DNA of 64,000 bases from Staphylococcus sp. MI 10-1553 (GTDB lineage: Bacteria; Bacillota; Bacilli; Staphylococcales; Staphylococcaceae). The notes beneath the pieces were generated by a model. That model saw only the letters and a program-made list of their open reading frames with translations. It had not been told where the DNA came from and did not search any database. Below, piece by piece: positions 36,709-46,223 of the stretch (positions within the stretch are counted from its first letter, which is position 1; each line of letters begins with the position of its first letter). The position numbers and the translations under genes are program-made. Location of the stretch: contig NZ_CP048279.1 of NCBI RefSeq assembly GCF_010365305.1, forward strand, positions 496,001 to 560,000. Direction: 5' to 3'.

Positions 36709-37626
36709 TTATTTGCCAGTGTCTGGATGGGTTGTTGATTGTCCGGCTAAAAGTAATGTCCAAGTTGTGATGATAAATGGAAATGTCAGCGATGGGATGC
36801 CAATCGGTTCTAAAAATGTTGCGGTTGCTGCATACATCATAGGTGTCATGACTATTGTTAAAATAAAGGCAATCGCTGCTTTGAGATGATTGGCAGAACG
36901 GAATGTCACACCAATTGCGATGATAGACAGCATTAAGTTAAAGCCAAAGAGACCTTCATTCAATGTGCCGATATCTGCGCCAAAGAAGAATTCCAATAAT
37001 AAACCTAAGAAGTTGGCAATTAAAAGATAAATGCCCGCGCGTCTTGAAGCGATAAAACAGGCGATAACAATGAGAATACCGCTGATTGTATGTTCGACTA
37101 AAAAGATTTGGCTCACGTCACTAAAAAAGGCATGTATCGGGTGAAAAGTTGTATTTAAATTGACATGCACATCTGCAGTTAACGGTAAGACCTCGACGTT
37201 CGTTTTAACAAATTTAAACTGTTGTGACATCAAGAGAACGACCCATGTGATGATGACAAAAGGTGTAGTGAGTTCGGGTAGACGGAAAGGTTTTAAAAAG
37301 TTTTTGATGGATTGTGCAATTGGCATAGCTAAAACAATACTGATTAAAATGACGAGTATACTTTGCCAAGACCAGAGTAGAAATAAAGTTAAGTCAATCG
37401 CAATCAGTACAGGGTTGAAGCCAGCGAGTCCGGAATGAATCTCTTCGTCGGTATAATTGAAATAACGTGCGGTTAAGAGACTAATGCCACTCCCAATCAT
37501 TGCGGCGAGTCCGATTTTCCAGTTGCCAATCCATAGCGCGATTAAAATGAGTAAACCTGTCCACGTATTTTCGAGTAGGACGACTTGAGAGAAGTTTTTG
37601 AAAAAAGTATGTATCCATTTTGACAT
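36709..37626 (-). CDS. Urea channel/transporter (UT family)
   Basis: A 305-residue urea transporter of the UT/Yut family: a duplicated five-helix unit, with the paired signatures LLENTWTGLLILIALW and LVEHTISGILIVIACF and the selectivity segments LAGFNPVLIAI and LFGFNLMLSII. It would pass urea across the membrane. It is divergent from ureABC, which links it to urea breakdown. GAAGTGAACTTTA precedes the ATG. Confidence 0.88.
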   Translation of the reverse strand: MSKWIHTFFKNFSQVVLLENTWTGLLILIALWIGNWKIGLAAMIGSGISLLTARYFNYTDEEIHSGLAGFNPVLIAIDLTLFLLWSWQSILVILISIVLAMPIAQSIKNFLKPFRLPELTTPFVIITWVVLLMSQQFKFVKTNVEVLPLTADVHVNLNTTFHPIHAFFSDVSQIFLVEHTISGILIVIACFIASRRAGIYLLIANFLGLLLEFFFGADIGTLNEGLFGFNLMLSIIAIGVTFRSANHLKAAIAFILTIVMTPMMYAATATFLEPIGIPSLTFPFIITTWTLLLAGQSTTHPDTGK

Positions 37627-37878
37627 TAAAGTTCACTTCTTTCTCTATTACTAAAACAGAATGGAATGCATGTTCATATTTTAACATTTGCATATTTCAA
37701 TTAACAACTATATTATCATAATATTAATAAGGGTATGGCACTATTGGAGTATAATTATACATTGCTTTGGGAAGTGCTTTTATTATTACCGTATAATATT
37801 ATGATTTGAAAGAATGGGTAGGGAGGACTATAATAAAGGTCTAAGCCAATTTAATTATGAGAATAAGGAGTGAATGGG

Positions 37879-38181
37879 ATGCACTTTACACAACGAGAAC
37901 AAGACAAACTGATGATTGTTGTAGCTGCGGATTTAGCCCGACGCCGTAAAGCACGTGGCTTGAAATTAAATCACCCTGAAGCAGTCGCATTAATTAGTTA
38001 TGAAATATTAGAAGGTGCGCGAGACGGTAAAACAGTTGCCGAATTAATGAGTTACGGGCGTGAAATTTTATCAAAAGATGATGTCATGGAAGGTGTCGAA
38101 GCGATGGTGACAGATATCGAAATCGAAGCCACTTTCCCAGATGGTACAAAATTAATTACGATTCATCATCCAATTGTTTAG
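37879..38181 (+). CDS. ureA: Urease gamma subunit UreA
   Basis: A complete 100-residue gamma subunit ([12 protein letters not shown] to IHHPIV) with the conserved [19 protein letters not shown] and [13 protein letters not shown] segments. ATG 37879 follows AAGGAGTGAATGGG; an earlier TTG at 37870 overlaps that site. First gene of ureABC. Confidence 0.95.
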   Translation: MHFTQREQDKLMIVVAADLARRRKARGLKLNHPEAVALISYEILEGARDGKTVAELMSYGREILSKDDVMEGVEAMVTDIEIEATFPDGTKLITIHHPIV

Positions 38182-38192
38182 GAGGGGTAATG

Positions 38193-38549
38193 ATGCAACC
38201 TGGAGAAATTATTGTGAATTCAACCGAAATTATGATTAACGAAGGACGCGAAAATACAAAATTACGTGTTAAAAATACAGGGGATCGACCTGTTCAAGTC
38301 GGTTCGCATTACCATTTTTTTGAAGCTAACCCGGCATTATCATTTGACCGCGAACAAGCGTATGGTAAACATTTAGATATTCCAGCGGGTGCAGCTGTAC
38401 GATTCGAACCTGGTGATGAAAAGGAAATTCGTCTCGTACGTTATGCAGGGAAACAACATGTATATGGTTTTCACGGCTTAGTCGATGGGCCGCTTGATCA
38501 ATCACGTATCACAGCGCCTAATATGGTAGAGGGAAGTGAAGTGAAATGA
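38193..38549 (+). CDS. ureB: Urease beta subunit UreB
   Basis: A 118-residue beta subunit with the conserved [19 protein letters not shown] and [17 protein letters not shown]. It ends soon after GPLDQSR, so it lacks the roughly 17-residue C-terminal tail I recall in Staphylococcus aureus UreB. ATG 38193 is better spaced from AGGAGGGG than ATG 38190. Its stop overlaps ureC by 4 bases. Confidence 0.94.
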   Translation: MQPGEIIVNSTEIMINEGRENTKLRVKNTGDRPVQVGSHYHFFEANPALSFDREQAYGKHLDIPAGAAVRFEPGDEKEIRLVRYAGKQHVYGFHGLVDGPLDQSRITAPNMVEGSEVK

Positions 38550-40261
38550 GTTTTAAAATGACAGAATCACAGTATACAAGTTTGTACGGCCCAACAGTAG
38601 GAGATTCCATTCGTTTAGCTGATACGGATTTATTTGCGAAAGTCGAAAAAGATTATGCAAAATATGGCGATGAGGTCACTTTCGGTGGTGGTAAATCAAT
38701 CCGTGATGGCATGGGTCAAAATCCAAATGCGACACGTGATAACAAAGCAGTAGCAGACTTAGTCATTTCAAATGCGGTTGTCATTGATTATGATAAAGTG
38801 ATTAAATGTGATATCGGTGTGAAAAACGGCTACATTATGAAATTAGGAAAAGCCGGCAACCCCGATATTATGGACGATGTTGATATTATTATCGGTTCAT
38901 CAACAGATGTTATCGCTGCAGAGGGCATGATTGTGACTGCAGGCGGTATTGATACACACGTACACTTTATCAATCCTGAACAAGCAGAAGTTGCATTAGA
39001 AAGTGGGATTACGACACATATTGGTGGTGGAACTGGGACGTCAGAAGGATCAAAAGCGACTACTGTAACACCAGGTTCTTGGTATATTCACCGCATGCTT
39101 CAAGCAGCAGAAAACTTACCGCTTAACATTGGTTTTACGGGTAAAGGTCAAGCGGTTAACCCAACTGCATTAGTAGAGCAAATCCATGCAGGGGTTATCG
39201 GTTTGAAAGTACACGAAGACTGGGGTGCAACACCTTCAGCATTACGTCATGCGCTTGAAGTGGCTGATGACTACGATATCCAAATCGCACTTCACGCGGA
39301 TACATTGAACGAAGCGGGCTTTATGGAAGATACGATGGCAGCCATTGGTGATAAAGTCATTCATATGTATCATACAGAAGGTGCTGGTGGGGGTCATGCG
39401 CCAGACTTAATCAAATCTGCGGGTTATCCGAACGTGTTACCATCATCGACGAACCCAACATTACCGTATACACACAATACGATTGATGAACATTTAGACA
39501 TGGTGATGATTACACACCATTTAAATGCCTCAATTCCAGAAGACGTCGCTTTCGCGGATTCTCGTATTCGTAAAGAAACAATCGCTGCAGAAGACGTTTT
39601 ACAAGATATGGGTGTATTCAGCATGATTAGCTCTGACTCTCAAGCAATGGGCCGTGTCGGTGAAGTCATTACGCGTGCATGGCAAGTGGCGCACCGTATG
39701 AAACAACAACGTGGACCGCTTGAAGGTGATAGTGAATATGATGATAACAATCGTATCCGTCGCTACATTGCGAAATATACGATTAATCCAGCAATTACAC
39801 ACGGTATTTCAGAATATGTCGGTTCTGTTGATCCTGGTAAATTAGCTGACCTTGTCATTTGGGATCCACGTTTCTTCGGTGTTAAACCGGACATGGTTGT
39901 TAAAGGCGGTATGGTCAACGTTGCGGCTAATGGTGATGCAAACGGCTCTATTCCAACTTCTGAACCAATTAAATATCGTCACATGTACGGTCAGTACGGT
40001 GGCAACTTACAAAGTACGGCAATCACTTTCGTGTCACAAGCGGCTTATATGAACGGCATTCGTCGTACATTAGACTTAAAACGTGATGTGAGACCTGTAC
40101 GTCATATTCGTCAATTAACTAAAAAAGATATGAAAAATAATAGTGCTTTACCAAAACTTGACGTTGATCCAGAAACATATGAAGTCTTTGTGGATGGGAA
40201 AAAAGTAACGAGTGAAGCGGCGACAGAATTACCGATGACCCAACGTTACTTCTTATTCTAA
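38546..40261 (+). CDS. ureC: Urease alpha (catalytic) subunit UreC
   Basis: A full-length 571-residue catalytic subunit that hydrolyses urea to ammonia and carbamate. Metal ligands are visible: GGIDTHVHF (His138, His140), [11 protein letters not shown] (Lys221, carbamylated in the family), ALHADTLNE (His250), [13 protein letters not shown] (His276) and SSDSQAMGR (Asp). The flap reads MITHHLN, with Thr323 where most ureases have Cys; the same change is reported for Staphylococcus xylosus urease. A terminator follows after 75 bases and none of the accessory genes ureE, ureF, ureG or ureD is adjacent, unlike the usual staphylococcal operon. Confidence 0.96.
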   Translation: MSFKMTESQYTSLYGPTVGDSIRLADTDLFAKVEKDYAKYGDEVTFGGGKSIRDGMGQNPNATRDNKAVADLVISNAVVIDYDKVIKCDIGVKNGYIMKLGKAGNPDIMDDVDIIIGSSTDVIAAEGMIVTAGGIDTHVHFINPEQAEVALESGITTHIGGGTGTSEGSKATTVTPGSWYIHRMLQAAENLPLNIGFTGKGQAVNPTALVEQIHAGVIGLKVHEDWGATPSALRHALEVADDYDIQIALHADTLNEAGFMEDTMAAIGDKVIHMYHTEGAGGGHAPDLIKSAGYPNVLPSSTNPTLPYTHNTIDEHLDMVMITHHLNASIPEDVAFADSRIRKETIAAEDVLQDMGVFSMISSDSQAMGRVGEVITRAWQVAHRMKQQRGPLEGDSEYDDNNRIRRYIAKYTINPAITHGISEYVGSVDPGKLADLVIWDPRFFGVKPDMVVKGGMVNVAANGDANGSIPTSEPIKYRHMYGQYGGNLQSTAITFVSQAAYMNGIRRTLDLKRDVRPVRHIRQLTKKDMKNNSALPKLDVDPETYEVFVDGKKVTSEAATELPMTQRYFLF

Positions 40262-40335
40262 AATGAGTAGATGGCATTGCGCATAGATGAAAATGATAGG
40301 GAATGTCAATATTAAGAGCGCAAAATAGATAGAGC

Positions 40336-40383
40336 AAGCTTGTTCGAATGTACAATTTTCATACAGCGAGCAAGCTTTTTTAT
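40336..40383 (+). terminator. Terminator of ureABC
   Basis: AAGCTTGTTCG pairs with CGAGCAAGCTT around a 20-base loop and is followed by TTTTTAT. The remaining spacer 40384-40583 shows no gene; the dcd promoter must lie in it. Confidence 0.8.
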
Positions 40384-40583
40384 ATTGCTAAATATTGCGT
40401 TTATGAATGATGGACAACGGGTATGAACATCTCAGCGAGTTGACTTGTCCAGTCATTTTCGCGATTATATAACTTCGCATATTTATTGAATTTTGATAAC
40501 ATTACTCAAAAATAAAATGAAAAATATTCAAAAAAATCTTGTATGAATCTTCTGGGCATGATAAATTATGAAAGCATCACGCT

Positions 40584-40598
40584 TCGTAAAAATTACGA
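40584..40598. promoter_or_regulatory. Zur box upstream of dcd and the COG0523 gene
   Basis: TCGTAA-AAA-TTACGA is a perfect inverted repeat and matches the known Firmicute Zur core TCGTAATNATTACGA at all but one position. It lies 29 bases before the dcd start, where bound Zur would block transcription when zinc is plentiful. The adjacent COG0523 GTPase, a classic Zur target, supports the call. Confidence 0.75.
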
Positions 40599-40627
40599 TT
40601 GATATTTAAGGAACTGAGGTGCATCGT

Positions 40628-41173
40628 ATGATTTTGTCAGATAGTGATATTAAGGCGTATCTCAAACGTCAATTATTGAATATTGAACCATTAGTAGAAG
40701 CACATATTGAACCAGCATCTGTTGATTTAACATTAGGATCTCACTTTTTAAAACCTATCCCACCCGAAACAGGTGTTCAACGCATGAGCGACCCGATTGA
40801 TTACGAGACGATTGAACAATCTCGAGTGGTGATACCCGCGCACGCATTTATTTTAGCTACGACAGAAGAATATATCACGTTACCCCAACAATTGACAGGG
40901 TTTATCGAAGGGCGAAGTTCAGTCGGTCGAGCAGGACTTTTCATACAAAATGCAGGCTGGGTTGATCCTGGATTTGAAGGTAAAATCACATTGGAACTGT
41001 ACAATGCCAACGACTTTCCGTTAGAGATTGAACAAGGCCAACGTATTTGCCAAATCGTATTAGCTGAAACAAAAACGGTACCAGAAACAAAATATCAAGG
41101 GAAATACCAAGGCCAACATACAACAACGGGAAGCCGGTTATTTCGTGATTGGATGAAAGATGGAGGAGATTAG
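40628..41173 (+). CDS. dcd: dCTP deaminase
   Basis: A 181-residue dCTP deaminase: EPASVDLTLGSHF near residue 33, GRSSVGRAGLFIQNAGWVDPGF with the catalytic Ser/Arg, and KITLELYNANDFP with the catalytic Glu. It makes dUTP from dCTP in a trimeric enzyme using magnesium, not zinc. Whether it is monofunctional or also cleaves dUTP (DCD-DUT) is not decided by the motifs I can see. ATG 40628 follows GAGGTG. Its stop abuts the COG0523 start, and a Zur box precedes it, so it appears to be a zinc-starvation gene. Confidence 0.88.
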   Translation: MILSDSDIKAYLKRQLLNIEPLVEAHIEPASVDLTLGSHFLKPIPPETGVQRMSDPIDYETIEQSRVVIPAHAFILATTEEYITLPQQLTGFIEGRSSVGRAGLFIQNAGWVDPGFEGKITLELYNANDFPLEIEQGQRICQIVLAETKTVPETKYQGKYQGQHTTTGSRLFRDWMKDGGD

Positions 41174-42076
41174 ATGGATATCGTCATATTAGCGGGCTTC
41201 TTAGGTGGCGGTAAAACGTCTACACTGAACTTTTTAATACAAGATGCGATTGATGAAGAGTTAAAACCAGCAGTCATGATGAATGATTTTGGGGCTAAAA
41301 ATGTAGATGCACATCTCGTGACTGAAGATGTGAAAATGGAAGTGTTAACCAATGGCTGTATTTGTTGTGACTTGAAAGCCAATGTCTCTCAACAGTTGCA
41401 CGAATTGTATTTAACACATCAACCTGACATTGTCTTTATTGAATGTAGTGGTGCCGCACATCCAGTTGAAGTGTTTGATGCATGCATGACACCTGTGCTT
41501 GCGCCATTCATTCAAGACTTGAGTATGTTAGGCATTGTCGATGCGGCAGCGTATGACAATCAATGCACCTTACCAGAACCGATTCAAAATTTAATGGATG
41601 AACAAATTCGTTACTGTAGTCATTTGATTATTAATAAAATTGATTTGTTAGAAAGTGACAAGTTGTTATCGGTCGTTCAATCTTTACAACAAAGCTATCC
41701 TGAAACACCGTATATTTTAACACGTTACGGCGAACTGACATTACAAGAAGTACAACCTGAATCTGAATATCGTATCAGTGAACGTTCGTCTGTTCATCAT
41801 CATGGGCATTTATCACACTTATTGTATGAATTTCAATCCCCAATCCAACAAAGTGCGTTAATTGAAGGTTTAAAAGGGTTAAAAGATGTCTTTAGAGTTA
41901 AGGGCTTTGTCTATTTTAAAGGTTGTGAAACGCCTTATGTCGTACAATATACGCCAGGCCATTTAGAGTTGAAACCTTGTCCAATCGAAATGTCACCTTA
42001 TTTAGTCGTGGTAGGGCATGATTTAAATGATGTCGACATTACAGAAACGTTGGATATTATTGAATTCTCATCATAA
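41174..42076 (+). CDS. COG0523 (G3E) GTPase, zinc metallochaperone of the YciC/ZagA type
   Basis: A 300-residue P-loop GTPase. Walker A is GFLGGGKTST, the metal-binding CxCC motif is NGCICCDL (Cys62, 64, 65), Walker B/E is IFIECSGAAHP-like (VFIECSG), and INKIDLL gives base specificity. A His cluster (HHHGH) and a C-terminal CobW-C domain follow. COG0523 proteins deliver zinc or another metal to client enzymes in zinc-poor cells. GGAGGAGATTAG lies directly before the ATG, which abuts dcd. It is in the same G3E family as UreG, which is missing from the neighbouring urease unit. Confidence 0.88.
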   Translation: MDIVILAGFLGGGKTSTLNFLIQDAIDEELKPAVMMNDFGAKNVDAHLVTEDVKMEVLTNGCICCDLKANVSQQLHELYLTHQPDIVFIECSGAAHPVEVFDACMTPVLAPFIQDLSMLGIVDAAAYDNQCTLPEPIQNLMDEQIRYCSHLIINKIDLLESDKLLSVVQSLQQSYPETPYILTRYGELTLQEVQPESEYRISERSSVHHHGHLSHLLYEFQSPIQQSALIEGLKGLKDVFRVKGFVYFKGCETPYVVQYTPGHLELKPCPIEMSPYLVVVGHDLNDVDITETLDIIEFSS

Positions 42077-42082
42077 ATATTT

Positions 42083-42120
42083 AAGGCACTTCACCTTTTT
42101 TAGAAGTGCCTTTTTGTTTT
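42083..42120 (+). terminator. Terminator of the dcd operon
   Basis: AAGGCACTTC pairs perfectly with GAAGTGCCTT and is followed by TTTGTTTT. Confidence 0.85.
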
Positions 42121-42356
42121 GAGAAATAGAATGAACCTACGTTGAATTTTAGCAATGCGCCCAAGATAGCAATTAAATGTTGTATTATTGTCGTCCGTGT
42201 GAAAAATAGTGCCCTACATAGGAGATATTTCAAAAGTGAGTCACCTTGAGAAAGCGTTATCATAATGCTAAAATAAAGATGATAAGAAAGCCGTCTCCGT
42301 TATTTTCAGTTTGGAATTAAAACAACGGAGACACCAAAAATGAGGAGGGATTAGAT

Positions 42357-42779
42357 ATGTTTAGCAATATTCTTGTTCCATATGATTTTGGCAACAGCTT
42401 TAAAAACGTCCCTGAACAATTAAAAAAATTGACTGGTAACGATGAGCCGTATGAAATTGTCGTTTTCAATGTCATTTCAGAGACAGAATTAGCGAATTAT
42501 GTACGCTATCAAGGGAAACATTTTGAAGAAGTGGTAGAAGAAAAGAAAAATGAAATGAAGCCGTTCTTGAAAACGATTGAAGATGTTGGCTTATCTTACA
42601 AAGTGAAATTTGCGACAGGCTCTCCAACAAAAGAAATTGTTAATGAAGTTGAGAGTCAAGATTATGATGTAGTTGTGATGAGTAATAAACGTTCAGAAAT
42701 GGATATTAAACATGTACTCGGTCATGTGACTCACAAAATTGCAAAACGTGTGAATATCCCTGTGTTAATCGTCAAATAA
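42357..42779 (+). CDS. Universal stress protein (UspA family)
   Basis: A 140-residue single-domain Usp protein. It begins with the family strand NILVPYDFGNSFKN, has the VVMSNKRSEMDIKHVLGHVTHKIAKRVNIPVLIVK end, where the usual G-x2-G-x9-G-S/T ATP loop is partly altered (SNKRSEMDIKHVLGHVTHK). GGAGGGATTAGAT precedes the ATG. A weak cre-like sequence (GAGAAAGCGTTATCATAA, near 42248) lies upstream. The role is general stress physiology; ATP binding is uncertain. Confidence 0.8.
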   Translation: MFSNILVPYDFGNSFKNVPEQLKKLTGNDEPYEIVVFNVISETELANYVRYQGKHFEEVVEEKKNEMKPFLKTIEDVGLSYKVKFATGSPTKEIVNEVESQDYDVVVMSNKRSEMDIKHVLGHVTHKIAKRVNIPVLIVK

Positions 42780-42828
42780 ACCTTGGATAAGATGTACGAT
42801 GAATCAAAATTGAAATAGACGAAAAGGT

Positions 42829-42862
42829 CCTTTAAATGCAAAATGTTTAAAGGGCTTTTTTA
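42829..42862 (+). terminator. Terminator after the Usp gene
   Basis: CCTTTAAA pairs with TTTAAAGG around TGCAAAATG, followed by GCTTTTTTAT. Confidence 0.75.
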
Positions 42863-43011
42863 TGCTAAAGTTTTCTAAAAGTGAAAAATGATATTTAAAT
42901 TGAGGTTTATGCATAAATTTATTATAATAAAAAAGTGGAATATTAATTATAAATGTATCAAAAAATACTGTAAAAATGAATTTTGTACGAAAACAGTAAG
43001 GGGGAAAGTTG

Positions 43012-43272
43012 ATGAACTATTATGCGTATGTAGAAAGAGAGAATTGTATTGCTTGTTCAGCTTGTGGTGCTGCGGCGCCCCGATTGTTTCGTTATGATGC
43101 GGAAGGGATAGCGTACATGTGTTTAGATTGTAATAGTGGCACGGCGCAAATACCTGAATGTGACTTAGGAAATTTAGATGATGCAGTTGAAAATTGTCCC
43201 ACGTCAGCGATTATAGTGGGACAGCGGCCTTTTTCGTTATCGATCATATTAGACAGAGAGAAGGAATTGTAA
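43012..43272 (+). CDS. Ferredoxin [4Fe-4S], operon-associated paralogue
   Basis: An 86-residue ferredoxin of the short Bacillus/Staphylococcus type. Cluster ligands are in CIACSACGAAAP (C-x2-C-x2-C) and NCPTSAI. Compared with the housekeeping staphylococcal ferredoxin it has extra Cys residues (MCLDC, PEC) in the middle and a hydrophobic tail (PFSLSIILDREKEL). ATG 43012 follows AAGGGGGAAAGTTG. Its TAA overlaps the start of the next gene by one base, so the partner is probably the unrecognised 561-residue protein, to which it may pass electrons. Confidence 0.85.
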   Translation: MNYYAYVERENCIACSACGAAAPRLFRYDAEGIAYMCLDCNSGTAQIPECDLGNLDDAVENCPTSAIIVGQRPFSLSIILDREKEL

Positions 43273-44957
43273 TGAAGCAAAAAGGTTTTGAACAGTTGTT
43301 GGATGAAATGCATGGAAAAGTGACACAACTCGAACAACCGCTAGAAGTGATTGAAACGATGCTGACATTGGATGGTAAAATTCCGCTTGAGATTGCACGA
43401 CAAAGTTTGAATTTTGAACAATGGGCGATCTATCAACATTTGGAGAATGCGACGTGTGTTTTTACAAATGAACAACCGTCAGACGTTAATGATGTGATAA
43501 GTTTTGGTATGTCAGCATATGGGCGTCTTCACTTAGGATCGAGTTTTAACGATGACTATACGAAAGTTTGGGGTTATTTTTCATTGACGCCAGAAGCAAT
43601 GACTGAAATTGAACAATTGACAACACGTTTGCATACAGAAGAAATGCTGCGTTATCAGTCGGAAGTCGTCCCATTTTTTCGTCATCTTGAACCGCAAGAC
43701 GTGTTACAAGTCATTGATGCAATTAAAGAAAAAGTGGATTTTATGGCACCGGTATTACTGTATTATAACGGGCATACGTATACGACGTTTTATCATTACA
43801 ATAATTTATTGAAAAGTTTAGAAGGGGACACAACGCACTTTTTATTGGATGAGTTGGCTGAGAAAAATAAGGACACGTGGACAAGAGATGAATGTATATT
43901 TATTTTCAACCTGTATACATTGTTACAATCTGGTCCGCCTGCTCGAGGAGAAGAGGTGAATGGTGTTCATTTTTCACTATATTATTTGTCGCATTATTTA
44001 GAAGAAAAGTTAGCGGTTTATCAAGAAATGACCGATACGCCTTCCAAACCTGTACCCAAATCTCTTTTAGCGAAAGCACGATTGATATGCCAATTGCGTG
44101 AAAAAGTTGCGGAAAACTATGTCATTTATCGAAAAATTAATGGACTCAACTTACACAAGCAAGAACAGTTTTTAAATCAACAAGAAGTGGGACTGTATCG
44201 TGATGAAGCGATGGAGAACGAATTAGCGCAAATTTTAGGGATGATGCCAGAACAGACGTATTATGACGCATTTCTAAACGATATAGCGCAACATCCGGAT
44301 ATTACGGCGATTCAAACTTTGCTCGAAAAAATGGTAGGTTATGCGATACAGGCGACGAATTCAGATGTCGGTATGACGCGAGGGTTTAGACAGCCATGGA
44401 TGTATCATGATGCATTAAAACATCATCAGCTAGAAACAATTTTTGCATGGAAACAACAAATGTATTTTTGTTGCGCGATACCGAGTGAAGCGATGAAACA
44501 AGCTTTTCGCGATCAAAGTCAGATGTTGGCAGGTATTTTGACGGCAATGAGTAAACGCATGGAATACAACAGTTGGCACTATACACCGGGGAATTTTTTG
44601 AATGAGCGACATCGGATTCAGCGACATTACTATTTCCCGCCAGTGATGAGTGATATTACAGAGTGGAGTAATCAACATCATCAAGGGCATGTATTTGCAA
44701 ATGTGAAACATGCGATACGTTGTCCTGGGGCGATTCAATGTCCGCCGTATACGTTAAACGCCTTTTACGATTTACGGTTGATGAAAACGTCTGGCGTGGT
44801 GTATTCTGAAATAGACTTAATGAAAGCGCTTTATTACAAAGAGATTGTTGGTGCACTATATCAAGCATGGTTCGATTATTGTCGTGAACATCAAAGTCAA
44901 CTTGATATGACGGCATATGATCGTCAATGGTATCAACAGCAATTTATAGAGGTTTAA
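43272..44957 (+). CDS. Unrecognised 561-residue protein, possible redox enzyme of the ATP-grasp operon
   Basis: I do not recognise this family. The protein is soluble, without signal peptide or membrane segments, rich in His, Tyr, Glu and aromatic residues, and appears largely helical. Notable segments are EEMLRYQSEVVPFFRHLE near residue 120, YYNGHTYTTFYHYNN near 170, QQMYFCCAIPSEAM near 397, and CPGAIQCPPYTLNAFYDL near 485. The many Glu/His pairs in helices would suit a non-haem iron oxygenase, but no signature proves this. ATG 43272 overlaps the ferredoxin stop, and an ATP-grasp ligase gene starts 18 bases after its end, so it acts in one pathway with them. Confidence 0.6.
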   Translation: MKQKGFEQLLDEMHGKVTQLEQPLEVIETMLTLDGKIPLEIARQSLNFEQWAIYQHLENATCVFTNEQPSDVNDVISFGMSAYGRLHLGSSFNDDYTKVWGYFSLTPEAMTEIEQLTTRLHTEEMLRYQSEVVPFFRHLEPQDVLQVIDAIKEKVDFMAPVLLYYNGHTYTTFYHYNNLLKSLEGDTTHFLLDELAEKNKDTWTRDECIFIFNLYTLLQSGPPARGEEVNGVHFSLYYLSHYLEEKLAVYQEMTDTPSKPVPKSLLAKARLICQLREKVAENYVIYRKINGLNLHKQEQFLNQQEVGLYRDEAMENELAQILGMMPEQTYYDAFLNDIAQHPDITAIQTLLEKMVGYAIQATNSDVGMTRGFRQPWMYHDALKHHQLETIFAWKQQMYFCCAIPSEAMKQAFRDQSQMLAGILTAMSKRMEYNSWHYTPGNFLNERHRIQRHYYFPPVMSDITEWSNQHHQGHVFANVKHAIRCPGAIQCPPYTLNAFYDLRLMKTSGVVYSEIDLMKALYYKEIVGALYQAWFDYCREHQSQLDMTAYDRQWYQQQFIEV

Positions 44958-44975
44958 CATAGGAGCGTGAAGTGC

Positions 44976-46223
44976 GTGAAAACATTACTATTTATTAATT
45001 TAAGAAGTCATAAAGTAGAGCGAGTTGCGCCGGTGATTGAGGCGAAAAGACAAGGGTATCGTGTCGTATTGATGACAGACCATGATCCACAACTGATTGA
45101 CAGTGGACTAGATGAAGTGATTGAAATCGATACGTATGACGAAACAGCAGTCGTTGAAGCGGTGCTCGCGTATCATCAACAGCACCCTTTAAGTGGCATA
45201 TTAACGTGGTCGGATAAAGATGTAGAGTTGGTTGCGCAATTAAATGACCGTCTGCAATTACCCGGTATTCCGATGTCGCACGTTAAAAATGCCCGCAACA
45301 AATATTTAATGCGTGTGGCGTTTGACCAAGTGTCTGACATTTCACCTTCTTTTGAAAATGTGCGCAGTGAAGATGATTTACGTCATGCTGTTGCACGCAT
45401 TGGGACGCCAGGGATATTGAAACCAGTTGGTGCTTCGGGAAGTAAAGGGATTTTTAAAATTGAAAGTGAAGCATGTATTGATTATGTGTACGAAACATTA
45501 CGTCATGCGACATCACCAGAACGTGACAAAGTGTATCGTTATTATCCGAATGACTATATTTATGAAGGGTATCTTGTCGGTGAAGAAGTGTCGGTTGAAG
45601 GTGTCGTGCAAAATGGAGAAGTATGCATTGCAGGGATTACGGACAAAGCGGTCACACCTGAATATTCACTGGAGTACATTGCGATTTTTCCGTCTGATAA
45701 ACATGCGGCCTTACAACAAGAAATTAAAGCGAAAGCGACACAAGCCATTCAAAGTTTAGGCATTGACCATTGTGCATTTCATCTGGAAGGTAGAGTGACG
45801 AAAGACGGTTTTAAAGTGATCGAAACAGCGGCAAGACCAGGGGGTGGCTTCATTACATCACATTTAGTTCCAGGTGCATCTGGCCATTCATTGATTGAAA
45901 AAATATTAGATGTTGCAGTTGGTAACGATGTGACTGAAAATTGGCCTACTTTTGATCAAACGTCCAAGAAAATGTGTTTTTATAGCGTCATGGCCGAGCA
46001 AGCTGGAACATTTAAAGGGATTCAAGGGCTTGACCGCTTAGTTGAAATACCAGGTGTGCACGATGTCATTCCTTTAAAAAATTACGGAGATTCGGTGGTT
46101 TTGCCTCCTGAACACTTTTCGAGTTGTTTTGTGCTCAATATCGTTTTTGAAGCTGAGTCGACTGAAGCGGTTCAACAAAAAATTGATTGGATTCATGAAG
46201 TGGTTGAGGTGGTTGTGGAATGA
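44976..46223 (+). CDS. ATP-grasp ligase 1
   Basis: A 415-residue ATP-grasp enzyme. The N-terminal Rossmann-like region (KTLLFINLRSHKVERVAPVIEAK) is followed by the ATP-grasp fold: GILKPVGASGSKGIF (ATP loop), YIYEGYLVGEEVSVEGVV, and the metal-binding FKVIETAARPGGGFI. This architecture is that of carboxylate-amine ligases making dipeptides or amino-acid conjugates (for example BacD-type enzymes). I prefer GTG 44976, ten bases after AGGAG; GTG 44967 is too close. It overlaps ligase 2 by 4 bases. Substrates are unknown. Confidence 0.82.
   Translation: MKTLLFINLRSHKVERVAPVIEAKRQGYRVVLMTDHDPQLIDSGLDEVIEIDTYDETAVVEAVLAYHQQHPLSGILTWSDKDVELVAQLNDRLQLPGIPMSHVKNARNKYLMRVAFDQVSDISPSFENVRSEDDLRHAVARIGTPGILKPVGASGSKGIFKIESEACIDYVYETLRHATSPERDKVYRYYPNDYIYEGYLVGEEVSVEGVVQNGEVCIAGITDKAVTPEYSLEYIAIFPSDKHAALQQEIKAKATQAIQSLGIDHCAFHLEGRVTKDGFKVIETAARPGGGFITSHLVPGASGHSLIEKILDVAVGNDVTENWPTFDQTSKKMCFYSVMAEQAGTFKGIQGLDRLVEIPGVHDVIPLKNYGDSVVLPPEHFSSCFVLNIVFEAESTEAVQQKIDWIHEVVEVVVE

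Noticed and set aside
37879..40261. Claim that ureABC encodes an iron urease
   Set aside because: Residues visible are those of ordinary nickel ureases; the absence of accessory genes nearby does not show metal identity.
42246..42263. cre-like sequence before the Usp gene
   Set aside because: Three mismatches to consensus; too weak to report as a site.
42888..43097. 69-residue ORF upstream of the ferredoxin
   Set aside because: Overlaps the ferredoxin gene in another frame and lacks a ribosome site.
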